A stretch of 64,000 nucleotides of DNA from Strobilurus pachycystidiatus (GCA_019915135.1 JAHLMK010000002.1:2728001-2792000); one strand, 5' to 3'. Positions 10,665-23,031 are shown, counted from the stretch's first letter. Made by a program: numbers and translations. The notes: generated by a model not told the origin, from the sequence alone.

Positions 10665-12176
10665 TCAAAAGAAGCACTCCTTCAAGAACTCTACTTCCAC
10701 TCTCGGCTTCCGCATGTCAAGTACCCGAAAACCGTATACACCACGCTCAAGCTTCATCATCCTGAAAGCTACACCGCGCCATTCCTGGTCCTTGGGTCGC
10801 CCTACCCAAACCTCAAGAGGATCGGTCGGCAATGAGGTCTGGAAGCTCCTAACGCAATCATTAACAGGTCCGGCTCGAATGGAAGGACTCGTCAGAAGTG
10901 TGATGTTTTCAAGTCGAGGCCAATTGGGCAACGAGATTAAGAGTTGGCGCTGTTTGGTGTGTTGGATTAGTCTGGATGATGCGTTTGATTGCAGGTGAGA
11001 GACTCACCACGATCTCCGGTTCCGCGTCCCGCAGAGCTAAACCCAGCCGCCTCAAATGACGCCAAGACTTGATGACGTCCAGTGTCTGTGCATCCAGAGT
11101 GCATGATCCGTTCTTCAGCCGCACAACCCTCAACGACTCCGCGTGCATCGAGAGTGCTTCCAGTAAGCCACCCGATCGTGCTGCCTCGCTATCCAACTGC
11201 GCCAAATCTACATCCCTCAATGTTCCGGAATATGATCGGAGGTACTCCAGACACGCTTGAGAGACGTGTACGCTCTGGAGTTGTTTCAGACGGATATTTC
11301 GTGTGCGTAACGTGTCCCAGAAAGACGCTGGAACGTGATAGCGACTGCTGAGACGAAGTGACGCGAGAGAGGCAAAGCGTGAAAACGGTCCGCAGTGTTG
11401 TGGCATGAGGATTTTGTCGGTGATCGTGAGGTTCTCGACGCGCGAGTCGATATTGGCGTTGGGGCGAGAAGGAATGAGGGTGTCGATGTCGTGCCATCCA
11501 GAGCTTAAAGTTCGAAGATTCACATTCCTGGCAATAACTTTCTCGAGGAAACTAAGCTCCTTCCGCTGCGCCGCTTCTATCTCGCAACCGTTCTGAATAG
11601 ACACCCTTAACATCCTCAGGTGCCGAAGTGTAAGGAGTGGGGGAAGGATGGATCGGATGGCCACAGCAGCTAGGAAGGCGTCATGATCGGGGCCATTTGA
11701 AGGGAAACTGGGCAATAACCTATCAGTATGCCAAATGCAACAGGCAACGGACGTACTTAAAACGCGCAGATCGCTTTCCTTTCCCTCTTTTACTTCCATC
11801 TTGGTGCCTATCCATGATAATCTTCCCATACATCACCCACAACGCCGAGCGGGGATCGACGACGACATCCGCATAAAGCTGTCCAAAGCCGGGATTGGCA
11901 GCGATGTATCCGAAAAGCATCATGCGCTTCTCCACGTCAACACGACCTTGCCTGGGCTCTTTCCACGGAACGTATAGTGTCCTGAAGAGGCGAAAGTGGG
12001 CGACTGCCGTCCATGCTCGGCAGACGAGGCTACATGACTTCAGATCGGGGGTATCGAGTATAGGCTGGGATGATATTCTTCAGATTATAACTAAGAAAGA
12101 CTTTGTCCGAAGGGTCACGCACAGAGTGAATTATTTCCGTGAGAAGCTCCACGGGCAGGCATAGACTTCGGTTCAT
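10665..12176 (-). CDS. F-box protein with LRR-like region
   Basis: Predicted 450-residue protein. Exons are 12176-12102, 12037-11757, 11719-11008 and 10949-10665; it closes at 451 codons. The N terminus MNRSLCLPVELLTEIIHSV plus CSLVCRAWTAVAHFRLFRTL is a fungal F-box (Skp1-binding, SCF ubiquitin ligase adaptor). The rest has loosely repeated leucine-rich stretches (LASLRLSSRYH, LRDVDLAQLDS, LRVVRLKNGS, LRRLGLALRD) as in basidiomycete F-box/LRR-like proteins. The intron at 11720-11756 is only 37 bp, so that boundary is the least certain. The substrate is unknown. Confidence 0.75.
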
Positions 12177-13030
12177 GGTGAGGGCTCGAAGATAATGACG
12201 GGGCAGGTAAAGGTTAGAAGGGCGTGGAAATCGCAAAAAGGTACATCGGCATGTCATTAGATAGATGACGGAAGAGGACAGCCCTAGATGACGGAAAAGG
12301 ACAGCCCTGAAACAAGCCGAGACGACTCGCGTAGACAAAGTTGAACGGGTTAATTGCGGGACAAGTCCTGGATTGAAACAGTACTTGGCGGCTGTACCAA
12401 GTCATGCAGTCCACGCAGTCAGAGGTGAGGAATTCGTCCCACGACGTTGGGAACTAGACACTAGAAAGACGTTGCGTGAGAGCCAAAGAGTCGATCCTAA
12501 TTCACCCATACCGCGTTCTTGAGCGACAATAATCGTCGCTCGACAAGTAGAGTCATTCTTTTCTCGGCACCGTGAAGGTGGTGTAAGAATTCAGTCCGCA
12601 GTGAAGATACTGAGCTCTGGAGGATTGTGAATTCTGAAATGTCTTCATTCAGGAATTAGCAGGACTGGTCGTGGTTCGTGAACAAGATGTTGCCGCCGGT
12701 AAATTCGCCACGCTTTGCTTTTCAGGAACACAAACGTGACGGTTCAGGTAATTTCAAATTAGTCGGGACTATGTCGTGTACTGCTACGCGTTTTGCTCCC
12801 TGTGGCATTGCACATGCAGCCTCTTGCCCAGACCGGCGAGCTCGTACAACTGAGTGCGTATCTTCTGTGACAAAAGATAAAAAGAATGGTAGATGGATTG
12901 GTACAGTCAGTCGGCGCTCCCTCCGCCACGCCGAAGTGCCGCAGCTTTGACTCAATCAAAACCAACCCGACTGTTCCAGGGTCGCGGAGCTCTTATCTCT
13001 TCCCCTCATCTCCCAGTGACACCAGTCGAG
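12177..13030. other. Intergenic region, no gene seen
   Basis: 850 bp between the starts of divergent genes. Two near-identical short strings (gatgacggaagaggacagccc and gatgacggaaaaggacagccc) sit at 12265-12310 as a 27-bp-spaced local duplication. No coding content is convincing, although the frame of the next gene stays open upstream to about 12893. Confidence 0.4.
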
Positions 13031-14054
13031 ATGCCAAAATCTCTCCCCAGTGCTCGGAGCGACGTCCTATCGCCATATGCTCGCAAACGAGCTGCTCTCA
13101 AGGCGAATGCTGAGGAAGACGCGTCCAAGGCAGCGGAAGACGCGTCAGAGTCGACCAGGATGGGCACATCTGCCACCAAGGCGACTTTTTCTACCAAGAG
13201 CAAAGCCAACGGAGCGCCTCCCAAGCCGAAGAAGAGCAAGGTCGCGAGTGCGCCTCCGGGTCCAAAAGACTTCGAGGCCATGGGTATCGACGACTATGGA
13301 TCCCAATGTATCACTATGGGAGACAGCTACAGATTCTTCACGGTGCGGCACCCTCCTGTTCACGTCTGACGCGTCTACTGATTGCATGTCATCTCCAGCT
13401 CACAGAGGACGACATCACCGAGTGGTCAACTCGAATGACAGTCGTCGGCCGCGGGGACTCGACTACCTATACCTGCTCTCTGAAATCATTGTCTGTCTTG
13501 CGTTCATTCCTCTGAGTATCGTCCCCTAATGATGTACAAACAGGCCCTGGCTACAATCTTAGAGCAGCCGAGTGGCGGGGCCACCTACTGGAAAGACGAT
13601 ATCGCCCAATTTCTCGCTAAGGAAGACAGATTCCGAACAGATTTTAAGGGGCAAAACGGGATGTACGATTCGGAGGAAATATACTGCAGCAATGAGTCTG
13701 ATTCCCCAGAGCTTTCAGAACGAGAGGTACTGCAATCTTCGCATGCACTCAGTCTCTCTCCATCTGAAGTTTGCAATCGTATAGGAGGGCATGGACCCCG
13801 GAATTCCTGGAAACGCAGATGATTACGACTTCGAGCCATCTGAAGAAGTCATCAGAAAGGATATCAGTATCCAAAGGCGGGAGCATAACCGCGAAAAAGC
13901 GCAAAAGGAGTTGGGAAGCGACTTCGACGAAGACGAGGATTATGGGAGCGAACCTTCGGAGTCTGAGATGTACGATGTGGAACCTTGCTCGGAGGACTGG
14001 GATGATAACTCCTGGGCAGCCATGAACGACAGGTGGCACTATCATGATAGTTAA
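13031..14054 (+). CDS. Unrecognised protein with Lys/Ala-rich N terminus and acidic C terminus
   Basis: Predicted 286-residue protein; I do not recognise a family. Exons are 13031-13342, 13399-13494, 13544-13726 and 13785-14054, closing at 287 codons. The first 80 residues are basic and low in complexity (SPYARKRAALKANAEEDASK, PPKPKKSKVASAPPGPKDF). A more ordered middle follows (GDSYRFFTLTEDDITEWSTR, SLSALATILEQPSGGATYWK, DDIAQFLAKEDRF). The last 90 residues are highly acidic (DFDEDEDYGSEPSESEMYDV) and end in WHYHDS. The open frame extends upstream to 12893, so a longer N terminus is possible; the chosen ATG gives the simplest start. The charge pattern would suit a nuclear or chromatin-associated protein, but that is only inference. 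Confidence 0.6.
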
Positions 14055-14563
14055 TGTTCCGAGCAATAAACGAAATAAGGATTTGTCAAGACAAAAAAAG
14101 ACTCACAGCCGACATAGCTTACAAGGGTTTGCCTTGCGACGACATAGCACCGATAAACCAACTCCCGTCCCATTCAGTGTTGTACAGCACCTTTGTAGTC
14201 AAGTCAGAGCCAAGCCGCTGTCTGTCTCAAACTGCGATCATTCCATCGCTTTGATTCAGCGCCTGACCATCGTGTTCTTCGTCCTCCGGGCCAAGCATAA
14301 TGCGTAACATGCTGTGGAATGCAAGCCTTACTGTATGTACCGCATGGACCGGCATATAGCCAATCGGACCGGAGGATCCGATGCTGATCATGGCAGGGAC
14401 GCGCAGCGTCCTTGATCGTTCTCCCAACAGCAAGAGCTAGGTTCCTCCGTCCGGCGCCCAAGGTTCGGTTCCTGTCTGAAATGCCACCGCCATGGTCTGA
14501 TCTAGCCTTGTTAGCATCTTTGAGTCCTCCTTGACTGCCACTGCTCCCTCAGGACGCACCACT
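14055..14563. other. Intergenic region, no gene seen
   Basis: About 500 bp upstream of the single-exon F-box gene. No specific element was recognised. Confidence 0.4.
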
Positions 14564-16180
14564 ATGGTAACGGTGACCCAGATCGACGTCGAAGAGGCGC
14601 AAGATCACAAAGACCGGCTTCTGTCCATGCTCAAAAGCAATCGAGAGCTTTCTCCCTCCGACCTGGCCTGCCTTCAGAACGGCTTACGTGCCAACGAGGC
14701 AGAGGAGGCTGCTCTGCAAAAACGCGAGGAAAATTTATTCAGGGAACTCCATGAAACCCGACAACACCGCCAGGAACTCAAGACAATCATCGAGACCCAG
14801 AAACACATACTACGCACTGCGGCGGTTCGACAACTGCCCAACGAAATCTTGCTGGATATCTTCGAGCGCGTTCTTTCGATGTACAGGACAGATCCCTACA
14901 CGGACCCCCGGAACACCCACGATGGCGTCCTCACCATGTCCAGGGTCTGTCGAAGGTGGCGCAATTTTGCTGTGATGCGCCCCGAGTTGTGGTCGGATAT
15001 AGACGTCACAGCTTGGAAGAATGTGGGAGGTGCTGACATGGCGCGCCTACGGACCGTGCTTCGTCACTCGCAGGATTATCCTCTTACGGTCGCGTACAGC
15101 GAGGACTCGGACGACACAGACCACAATCTGTGGTACCTGCTCTTAGCACACACGTCGCACTGGCGCAGCCTCCGCGCCGACATACGAACATGCGGCTTCG
15201 TGACGTGGCGCATCAACGCGCTGAGGGAACCACTCCCCATGCTCGAGCGTTTGGAGCTTCACATCATCAAAGACGGCCCCAAATGGGAGCGTACGCCATG
15301 CACTCTCGACCTCTTCGCCTCTGCCCCACATCTCCGAAGCGTCACATTCCATGGTTTCCGCGACCCATCCCCAGCGAAGCTACACTGGGAGAACGTGACC
15401 AGCCTCTGCTTCGGCTCCCTTCGCCTCGAAGCCGACCTACAATTGGACGTCATCCAGAAAGCCGTCAGCCTCCGTCGGCTGAAGTGCATTCAATTCCTGC
15501 ATGACGTGCCAGACGACAAAATTAGCATACCGACGTTACGCCAGTGGACAGGCTGGTCCGAGCAGCTGTCCATCTTCACACTCCCCTCGCTGCATTCGCT
15601 GAAGATGAAGCTGGACCCAGCCCTTGACGTCCACGTCAACACCGTTCGCTCCCTCATCGTCTTCTCCGATTTCATTTTCCGGTCGCGCTGCGTGCTCACC
15701 TCACTCCATATCCATAACATCGAACCTGGCGGCGAAATGGAGGCAGCGTTGGGGACGTTATCGCAGCTGCGTCGTCTGCATATCGGGTATCGATGTACCC
15801 ACGCAGGGCTTCTCGAAGATCTCTTCGCCGCGCTCATCCCAGTCGAGCACGAACCCACTCTCCTCCCTTCGCTCGAGACCTTGGTGCTCTACGACGCCAT
15901 CGGGCACAAACGAATCGCCATGTGCAAGTCCACCATTTTTTTGCGTATGGTCCAGAGCCGCTGGGACGCCGGGTCTGACGATCGAGTTGCAAAACTGCGT
16001 CGTATAGCAGTTCGTCTCAATCGTCCCTGGCACAAAGATGAATATCGCCTTACGACGAAGGACGTGGAGCTGATTGACAGATGGAAGGGCGAGGGGTTGG
16101 ATATCGCGGTGATGCTGCCTGGCGCATCAGAAGAAAGCGACGGACTGGTGGATTCGGATGAATCTGATGATGATTACTGA
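14564..16180 (+). CDS. F-box protein (single exon, coiled-coil N terminus)
   Basis: 538-residue protein from the first in-frame ATG (MVTVTQIDVEEAQDH). A short coiled coil (about residues 40-85, with REENLFRELHETRQHRQELK) precedes the F-box (QLPNEILLDIFERVLSMYR ... MSRVCRRWRNFAVMRPELWS), the arrangement of the very large agaricomycete F-box family. The remainder is LRR-like. The acidic tail ends in EESDGLVDSDESDDDY. There are no introns, unlike the F-box gene at 10665-12176. A role as an SCF substrate adaptor is inferred from the family; the target is unknown. Confidence 0.85.
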   Translation: MVTVTQIDVEEAQDHKDRLLSMLKSNRELSPSDLACLQNGLRANEAEEAALQKREENLFRELHETRQHRQELKTIIETQKHILRTAAVRQLPNEILLDIFERVLSMYRTDPYTDPRNTHDGVLTMSRVCRRWRNFAVMRPELWSDIDVTAWKNVGGADMARLRTVLRHSQDYPLTVAYSEDSDDTDHNLWYLLLAHTSHWRSLRADIRTCGFVTWRINALREPLPMLERLELHIIKDGPKWERTPCTLDLFASAPHLRSVTFHGFRDPSPAKLHWENVTSLCFGSLRLEADLQLDVIQKAVSLRRLKCIQFLHDVPDDKISIPTLRQWTGWSEQLSIFTLPSLHSLKMKLDPALDVHVNTVRSLIVFSDFIFRSRCVLTSLHIHNIEPGGEMEAALGTLSQLRRLHIGYRCTHAGLLEDLFAALIPVEHEPTLLPSLETLVLYDAIGHKRIAMCKSTIFLRMVQSRWDAGSDDRVAKLRRIAVRLNRPWHKDEYRLTTKDVELIDRWKGEGLDIAVMLPGASEESDGLVDSDESDDDY

Positions 16181-16378
16181 TTGGACTCGTTATGTATCGC
16201 AACAACTTTATTAGCCGCTATAGTATGTATCAAACATCTACTTTTTATCTGTATAGTACCGATTGCACTTGCGTACTGTACATAGTATGTACGAATTACC
16301 TAGGTTTCCTGAATTTGTATAGTATCGATTAAACTACGTGTGCTAAGTAGTCCATAATATGTACAGCTGTCCCCCAAC

Positions 16379-18947
16379 CTATTGTAGCGAATTGACTGCC
16401 TGCGAAACCTGATTGTCCATCCTCTCCAAGTCGGCCTTCTTCCCATCAAGCACGGAGTCCAGTAACCGACGCGCCTTCCACTTATCCGGATGGAAGGCAA
16501 CCTTCGCCTTGCTGACCATCAAATGATACTCCTCCCTGGACACGCTACTCTTCGCATACGCGAAGAAATGTTCCACGTCTGCCCAGACAACATCAGCGAT
16601 AGCATCAGGCTCTTTTAGCGTGGGCCAAGGAACACTGAGGATGGTGAGAGGCTGGCCGTCGGTGGTGAAGGAGAGCAGGGCGAATTCGTGAAGAACGAAT
16701 TGGAAGCGCGACACAGCCTGAGCGTTCGTCCATGGCGCAGGCCAGTAAAGTTCATCTCGGGTTTTGCAGCGTTTCATTTCCTTTTTCACCAACGCTCGCC
16801 ACGGAGGACTCGTTGTTATCTCCCTCCCCGAGTCGGCGGGTGGTACTAAACTGGCCGCTGACCCTTGGCGTTGTATCCCAGCCCGGGACGGCTGCAACGG
16901 AACCGGATACGGTTGACCGTGGTTCGACTGGGAGGGAGGATGATGGAAGGTAGAGGGATAGGGAATCGACTCTGCGCGCCTCTGCAGATCGTTGAGTTGA
17001 CTTCGTAGCTGCGCGACTTGACTATTCGCCTGCTCCTGATCGCGTGTCTGTTTGGTCCTGAGCGAAGCGTTCTCTCCTTTGGCCTTCGAAACGTCCGCCC
17101 GTAGATCCTTAACCTTCCCTTCCAGAATAGCGACCCGGGTAATCAACGTTTGTTCCCTCCCTCTGACGCGCAATACGGTGTTCCGCTCTTCAATCAGTTT
17201 GGCGTCGGTAGTGGTAAGCTGGTCGACAGCTGTCGTGCGTGCGGTGGTGATTTCGGCCATGGAGATCTTCATCGCGGCAATCCTATCTTTCGAGTCGGCA
17301 AGAGCCCGCTGGACTTCGTCTACCCTTCTAGTCAAGAAACGATTCGCCTCTGCGTCAACGGCGGCCTGCGTGCGCAAATCGCCCTCCCTGACCGTAGCTG
17401 AGGATAGATTCCTCTCCAACGACCTCGCAGCAGTCTTGGCCCTCTGATACTCGGCAGACAGCCTAGTGTTCTCGCTGACAGCCGCTCTCAAAGCATCGTT
17501 GACGTCCGTGACCGACAGCTTCATCCTCGCAACTTCGTCCCTCGATGAAGCCAACGCGCCTTCCGACGCCCGTATCTTCTCTTCCAGGGCTTCGGAACGA
17601 CGGTTGCCCGCCTTGACCTCCTTCTTCAGCTCCTCCTCAGCCCTCCTCTTCTGAACCAACTTCGACGTCAAATTCGCCAACTCCTCCAGCGCCTTGGCCT
17701 TTGACTGAGTGACCTCCGCCAAGGATGCCGTCATGGTCAAGATCTCCGCCTTCTTCGACGACAGATCGCCTTGCAGGTCGGCCACTCGTTCTCCCAAGTG
17801 TGCCCTCAGATCAGCGAAAAGCTTCGTCTTCTCCTGCAATTTGATAGAAAGGGTTTCCACCTCGTCTGTAGCGACCAGTTTCGCATCGGCGAGTTCTGCG
17901 GCAGCGATCTCCAGATCCGTAATCTGCTCTTTTGAGACAACGAGGCTCTTCTCCAATTCCTGCAGCCGCAACGCCTTCCCAGAAGAGACTACTGTGAGCT
18001 CGTCGATTTTCTGGGTGAGTTGGACTTTGGACGTCGTCAATGTGCGAACCTCCTGCTGTAAAGAGTCGACCTGGGTAGCGTGCTCGTCCTTGGAAAGCTG
18101 CAGATCACGGACCAGGTCGTCCCGCGTCCGAGAAATCCCGTCGTTTTTCGCTAGAAGCGACTCGTTTTCAAGGCGGAAGGCGTCTCCAACCTTCTCCAGC
18201 TCCTGAACGCGCCCATTCAGCACTGCGTTATGCTTGAATAGACCTTGCTTCTCGGCACAAAGCTCGCCTAGCTGCTTCGAGAGGCTGCTCAGCTCAGCCG
18301 TCATCGCGTCTTTGACCATCGCCGAGTCAGACGTTTCCTTCCTGAGAGTCCGAGTGAGCTCGAACATGGCGTCACGTTCGGCTTCTGCATCATGGCACGC
18401 AGATTCTGCTTTTGCGGCGCTAGCTTTTAGCTGAGAGAGAATGATAGCATCGCTGGGATACGATGGCATGAAAGTCGCTATCGTGGATGCGGCGATTGGC
18501 ATACGAGTGATTGCGGCAGGGGTGATGGGTAGAGAGAGACTGCGCTGTACGATAGGAGCAGGTCGGAGGGAGAATGGGCTGGGAGCGAGGGTGCATTCGG
18601 CGAGTGTGTCAAAACCATCATCCTGAAGGAGTCCAGCATCAACATCAGCAATGGGCGAGATCGCTGAACATACCACGTCGTCTAGATCTGTTTCCCAGTC
18701 GGTCAACACTGGCGTTGGGAAAGAGATCTTGGGCGTTAACTATGAAACGAATATGAAGCGTGGTTATACGAAAACGAAACGTTTTCTCACCACTGTACTG
18801 AGTGGCCTTCCGAGCCCCAAGGCGCCATATCTTAGGTTCTCGCCTTCATTTGGTTGTAGACCTGAAGCCACGCGTCAATAAAGCCAAGAAGATCAGAGAA
18901 ACGTTCTCACTTTGTATTCCTTCAATTATCCACGGTAAAGTCGCCAT
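16379..18947 (-). CDS. Coiled-coil protein with C-terminal HPD domain (family member 1)
   Basis: Predicted 805-residue protein. Exons are 18947-18911, 18861-18791, 18739-18674 and 18622-16379; it closes at 806 codons. It starts MATLPWIIEGIQS, then a short exon with RYGALGLGRPLS, then an exon ending DWETDLDDV. These three small exons recur in the family members at 39815 and 42380. Residues of about 110-600 are heptad-rich coiled coil and begin with a family block (VKDAMTAELSSLSKQLGELC). The last 140 residues form a compact domain: PWTNAQAVSRFQFVLHEF, QPLTILSVPWPTLKEPD, DVEHFFAYAKSSVSREEYHL, KVAFHPDKWKARRLLDSV (HPD at about 769-771). HPDK is the loop signature of J-domains, but the surrounding fold is not proven to be one. 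There is no motor or ATPase domain. Function unknown; a scaffold or co-chaperone-like protein is only a hypothesis. Confidence 0.75.
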
Positions 18948-19347
18948 AATGGTACGGCGAGATGCGTAGGTCGCGCGTGGTTGGAAAGAGAACACGATAG
19001 AAAGGGATGATCGAGCTGTGATCGTGTTGTATCGGAACTCCTCCTCGGCCGGGGCATATCTGCGGGGACGAACACGGGCGCCACTGGATAAATAGCGATA
19101 TATTGCATTGAGTGCAGAACCATGCTATGCGCAGTGCAAGGCAGTGCCACATGAAGGAAGAAGGACAAGAGCTGATTCAAACTCCGAGTTGGAAATTCGG
19201 CATACTTACGCCGGCATGCGTCGGCAACCATGCTCAGCCTGTCTGGACTCTGGAGCTGCCAGTAGAGCATGTCCGACGCTCAAGGTGTACGACACGCGTA
19301 ACACAGGCTATTATAGCACATATCCCAGTAGGCTCTGATACATTATG
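18948..19347. other. Intergenic region between family members 1 and 2
   Basis: 400 bp separating two coiled-coil genes on -. No trace of the conserved C-terminal HPD domain was found in it. Nothing else is recognisable. Confidence 0.45.
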
Positions 19348-22013
19348 CTAAAGAGAGTCCAGCGTATATCTATGGCGACGGGAATGGCGAGGATTACCCA
19401 GCTGATTCTCCAAACCAGAAATTTGTTCCTCCAATTGGGCTATCCTGGACCTGTATTTCACCTTCACATCGTCCAGCTCCGTTTGGAGTTTTGTCTTCAC
19501 CCGGTAAGCCTCATGCTGTACAGCACGTATCTCCTTGACCGCCGCCTTGCTTGCCTCATCAAGTGACTGAAGTCTAGTCGTCGCCGTTCCAAGCTCGGAC
19601 CTCGAGTCAACCAAAGCACCCTCCAAATTCTGGACCTTCTTGGTCAAGACGCCTTTTTCCCTTTCGAGGACGCTGAGGCGCGCGATGTTTGTATTTTCCC
19701 TAGTAAAGCTAGCGTTCGCCGACGCCTTCAGTTTGTCCACTTTTGCTTGCTCGGCGTTGAGTTTGAGCCGAAGGGGACGCAACTCGTTCAGCATCGTGGT
19801 TTTGTCCTTGTCTGCCTCGCTGAGTTTTGTCATCATATTTTCGAGGCTGGTCTTCATATCGACCGAAACGCTCTCCAAGTCCTTCACCTTCTTTTTCATA
19901 GTAGCCTTATCCGTCTCCAAGCATTTGACGTCGGAGCGCCAGACGGCTTCCCGAGCAAGCACATCGGTAACCTCCTTCTTCAGACTGACGACCTTGCCCT
20001 TCTCGACATTCAACGCCGTATTAGCGTCGGCGTAGGCCTTCGTCAAGCGGGTCGACTTGAGTCTGAGGCAGGAAATTTCGTGACGACCCTTGGACTCTTC
20101 AGCACGCAAGCTTTCCAAATCCTTCTTGAGAGCCGCCACCGCCTTCTTCTCCATGTCCAAATCAGCGTTCACAGTGATGAAATCATCCACCGCATTCTTC
20201 CTCGCCGCCGTGATCGACTCGACGGAAATGTTCAGGTCGCGAATCGTATCCTGCGAGGTGGCCAATGCTATTTCAAGCTCCTTCACCCTCCCGTTCAGGC
20301 GCCCAATCGTTTCGCTGTCGCATGAAGAGCGCACGTGGAATGCTATTTCCCTCTTTTTGTAGGATGTGATTTCCTCTTTGAGTGAAGCTATCGCTGCTCT
20401 CTCCTTGATTAGCTGGGTCCCGAGGGAGACGTTTTCGTCTACGGCCGTCCTCCGTGCGGTGTTCACCTCCGTTAGAGAGATCTGAATGGCGGCGAGTTCG
20501 GCCTTCAGAGTAGATATCAGATTTGTCGACTCCTCGAGTTTCAAGTCCGCGTCCTGGGAAAACTCGATGCCCTCGCGTAGGGCGCCAAGCTCCGCCGTCA
20601 TCTGCTCTATTTCGTCAAGCTGTTTCAGGCGCGATGCCTCTTCTGTCTCGAGGACAACTTCCAGTTTCTTCCTCAGTTCATCGCCACTCTTCTTCTCGTT
20701 CTGCCATTTGAGCGACATCACCTTGACGTCAGCAACAGCAGCATCCCTCGCTGCCTCGACCTCACCCATCGCAATTTCCAACGCGACGTTCTCGTCCAGC
20801 GAGCCAGCGAGTGCCTCCTCCAATTCCTCCACGCAAGATTGACCATCCAATGACTCGCACGCCGCCAATCTGAGGCTACCAACCTCTTTCAATCGTCGTG
20901 CATTGGCGTCGTCGAGTTTGCGTCTTGACTCTTCAGGTTTCTCATCTTCGTCGTGGGAAGATACCACCTTCTCGCGTAGAGTGCAAAGCTCCGCTGTCAG
21001 CTGCTTCATCTCGTCGAGGTGTTTCACGCGAGACGCGTCTTCCCTCGCAATGACGGCCCGTAAAACCTCCCTCATTTCATGGCCCTCATCCTGCCACTTG
21101 AGCGCCATGGTCTTGAGGTCGTCAACAGCAGCATCCCTCGCAGCATTCACCTGGGACATCAGAATCTCCGACGCGACCTTCTCGTCCATTGAACTAGCGA
21201 GTGCATCCTGCAATTCCTTCACGCGGTATCGACTCTCCAAGAGCTCGGACGCCGCCGATTTCAGGCTACCGATCTCCTCCAAGTGTCGCGCATTGGCGTC
21301 GTCGAGTTTCCGTCGAAGCTCGCCCGTCTCCTTCAGAAGAGAATCTATTCGAGCATCCGTGGAGTGCTTCAAAGCTCGTTGTTCCCGGACCAACTCGTCC
21401 ACCACACGCTCCCTGTCCACAAGGTCCAGCTTCAAGCTCTCGTTCTCCCTGTGTGAAGACGAGCATCTGGCGCGTAGGGATTTTTGCAAGATCTCCAGCT
21501 CCCGTATGCGTTCGATGAGAGCCTCCTTTTCGACACCGAGTCCACCTAGCTCTTTGGAGAGGCCGCTGAGTTCAGCGATAATCATTTCCTTGAACGTCGA
21601 GCCAGCCGCAGAATCGGACTCTTCGACGTGGTTCAGGTGATGAGGATGGGAAGTGGGACTGGTTCGCTTCGCAGTATGGGGTGCATGGTCATAAAGAAGC
21701 AGAGACGTCAGCGGGTTGGGAGGCAGAGACGATCTACGATGTTGACACTGGGCTGGAGCAAGAATGGGCGATGCATTGGAGCAATAAGACGGTGGCGTGT
21801 TGGCGGCAATTTTGCAGACATTGACCTAACAGAGAAAAATTAGTGTGAGGATATCAACATGTTGCGACTCACAACGGGGTCCACCAGCGTCAGGTCTCCA
21901 GAATCGGGGCTCGTAGAACGAGGAAAAGAACTCTGAAAGCCATTATCATCCGCAGTGACCGTACCCTGCACTTCATACCTTCGGCGCATCGACGCTGGGT
22001 ATTCCATAGCCAT
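19348..22013 (-). CDS. Coiled-coil protein, no HPD domain (family member 2)
   Basis: Predicted 872-residue protein in two exons, 22013-21873 and 21825-19348 (873 codons). The N terminus MAMEYPASMRRRYEVQG ... LTLVDPV is followed by a low-complexity linker, then the family block (AELSGLSKELGGLGVEKEAL) and almost 700 residues of coiled coil. Within the coil is a long internal duplication: two segments of roughly 110 residues, each running LRRKLDDANARHLEEIGSL / SRRKLDDANARRLKEVGSL, then a V-EL-[DE]-ALA-S-DE block, ARDAAV-D-K-M-LKWQ, and a closing LKQLDEIEQMTAELGALRE / VKHLDEMKQLTAELCTLRE. It lacks both the GLGR exon and the C-terminal domain, and ends in a short basic tail (NPRHSRRHRYTLDSL). Filamentous or scaffold roles are plausible; nothing more specific can be said. 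Confidence 0.75.
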
Positions 22014-22391
22014 GATTCACATTTTCAGGTCGGGACCGATCTACTGCATTCGTGAATCATGGGCAAAACCAAAGCAAATCTTGTTACCCTCTGAGCATTC
22101 TAGCATGGCTTCAGTTCAAGAGCGTCTGTAAAGACACAGCGCTGTCAATGGGATGGACGTCGTTTATGAAAGAGATTGTCCGATTTGAAATTCAGACGCG
22201 TCTTAGCTTGATCGGGCGCAATAGTGGACAACATTGACTCAATACACTCAATTATGCTCGTCCCGCATCATCACTTGCACCCCATGGTGCGTATATATTG
22301 AGGTCTATATATGATCCAGGTACTAATAACATAAAACGATAACCCTGCCTCCACACATCATCTTGACCGCCAACTTCCACGTCGCCCGAAG
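22014..22391. other. Intergenic region between divergent genes
   Basis: 380 bp between the starts of the coiled-coil gene (-) and the acetyltransferase gene (+). A TATA-like tatatattgagg/ctatatatg string lies at 22290-22312, about 80-100 bp before the + start. Confidence 0.4.
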
Positions 22392-23031
22392 ATGTTTGAG
22401 ACCGAGCGCCTCCTCCTCCGCCCATTCCGCGACAGCGACATGCCCTCCATCATGACACTCCTCAATGACGTGCGCGTCCTTCCCTACCTCACCACCGGCT
22501 ACGTTTGCCCCCAGGGTCCCGGTACCGAGGAAATCTTCCGCACTGCGATGTTCACCTCCGACAAGGCCATTGCGTTCATCATCGAAACTCTGGACACGCA
22601 TGAGTTTGTTGGCACGATCCAAGCGGCTCTGCATGATCGAAAGAATCGCGAGGCGGAGCTAGGCATCTTTCTAGAACCACGCTGGTGGGATCGCGGGTTT
22701 GGCGGGGAGGCCCTGAGGTGGATGGTGGATTATGTGTTTCGGGTGCTGGGTATGCATCGGTTTAGTCTGATTGTGTTCGGGTCGAATGATAGGGCAATTG
22801 ATCTGTATAAGAGGATGTGGGTTCTTCCCGTACCAACCTTCGAACCTTGAACTTGATGTTGTTGGTAGGGGATTCAAGATCGAGGGCACGAAGAAGAAGG
22901 CAAATTGGAGCATGGCAGGGAAGTGGGAGGATATTGTCTTCATGGCTATCCTGGATGATGAGTGGGCAGAGTTGCGCGCCGCTGAAGAGGACGGCTGGGA
23001 GCATGTTGACGGAATTGGATCTGACATGTAG
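22392..23031 (+). CDS. GNAT-family N-acetyltransferase (RimJ/RimL-like)
   Basis: 195-residue protein in two exons, 22392-22816 and 22869-23031 (196 codons). The start MFETERLLLRPFRDSDMPSI is the classic RimJ/RimL-type opening (strand beta1, RLxLRP). The acetyl-CoA-binding region follows as LGIFLEPRWWDRGFGGEALR; the R-x-x-G-x-G/A loop is represented by RGFGGEA. The C-terminal family motif NDRAIDLYKRMGFKIEG is interrupted by the intron and restored by splicing, which fixes the splice sites. It probably acetylates a small amine or a protein N terminus; the substrate is not predictable. Confidence 0.85.

Noticed and set aside
20903..21640. Long + strand open frame opposite the coiled-coil gene (Ser/Arg-rich, 245 codons)
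   Set aside because: It is the antisense shadow of the GA-rich coiled-coil coding sequence; the same kind of shadow occurs opposite 16379-18947 and 23249-25349.
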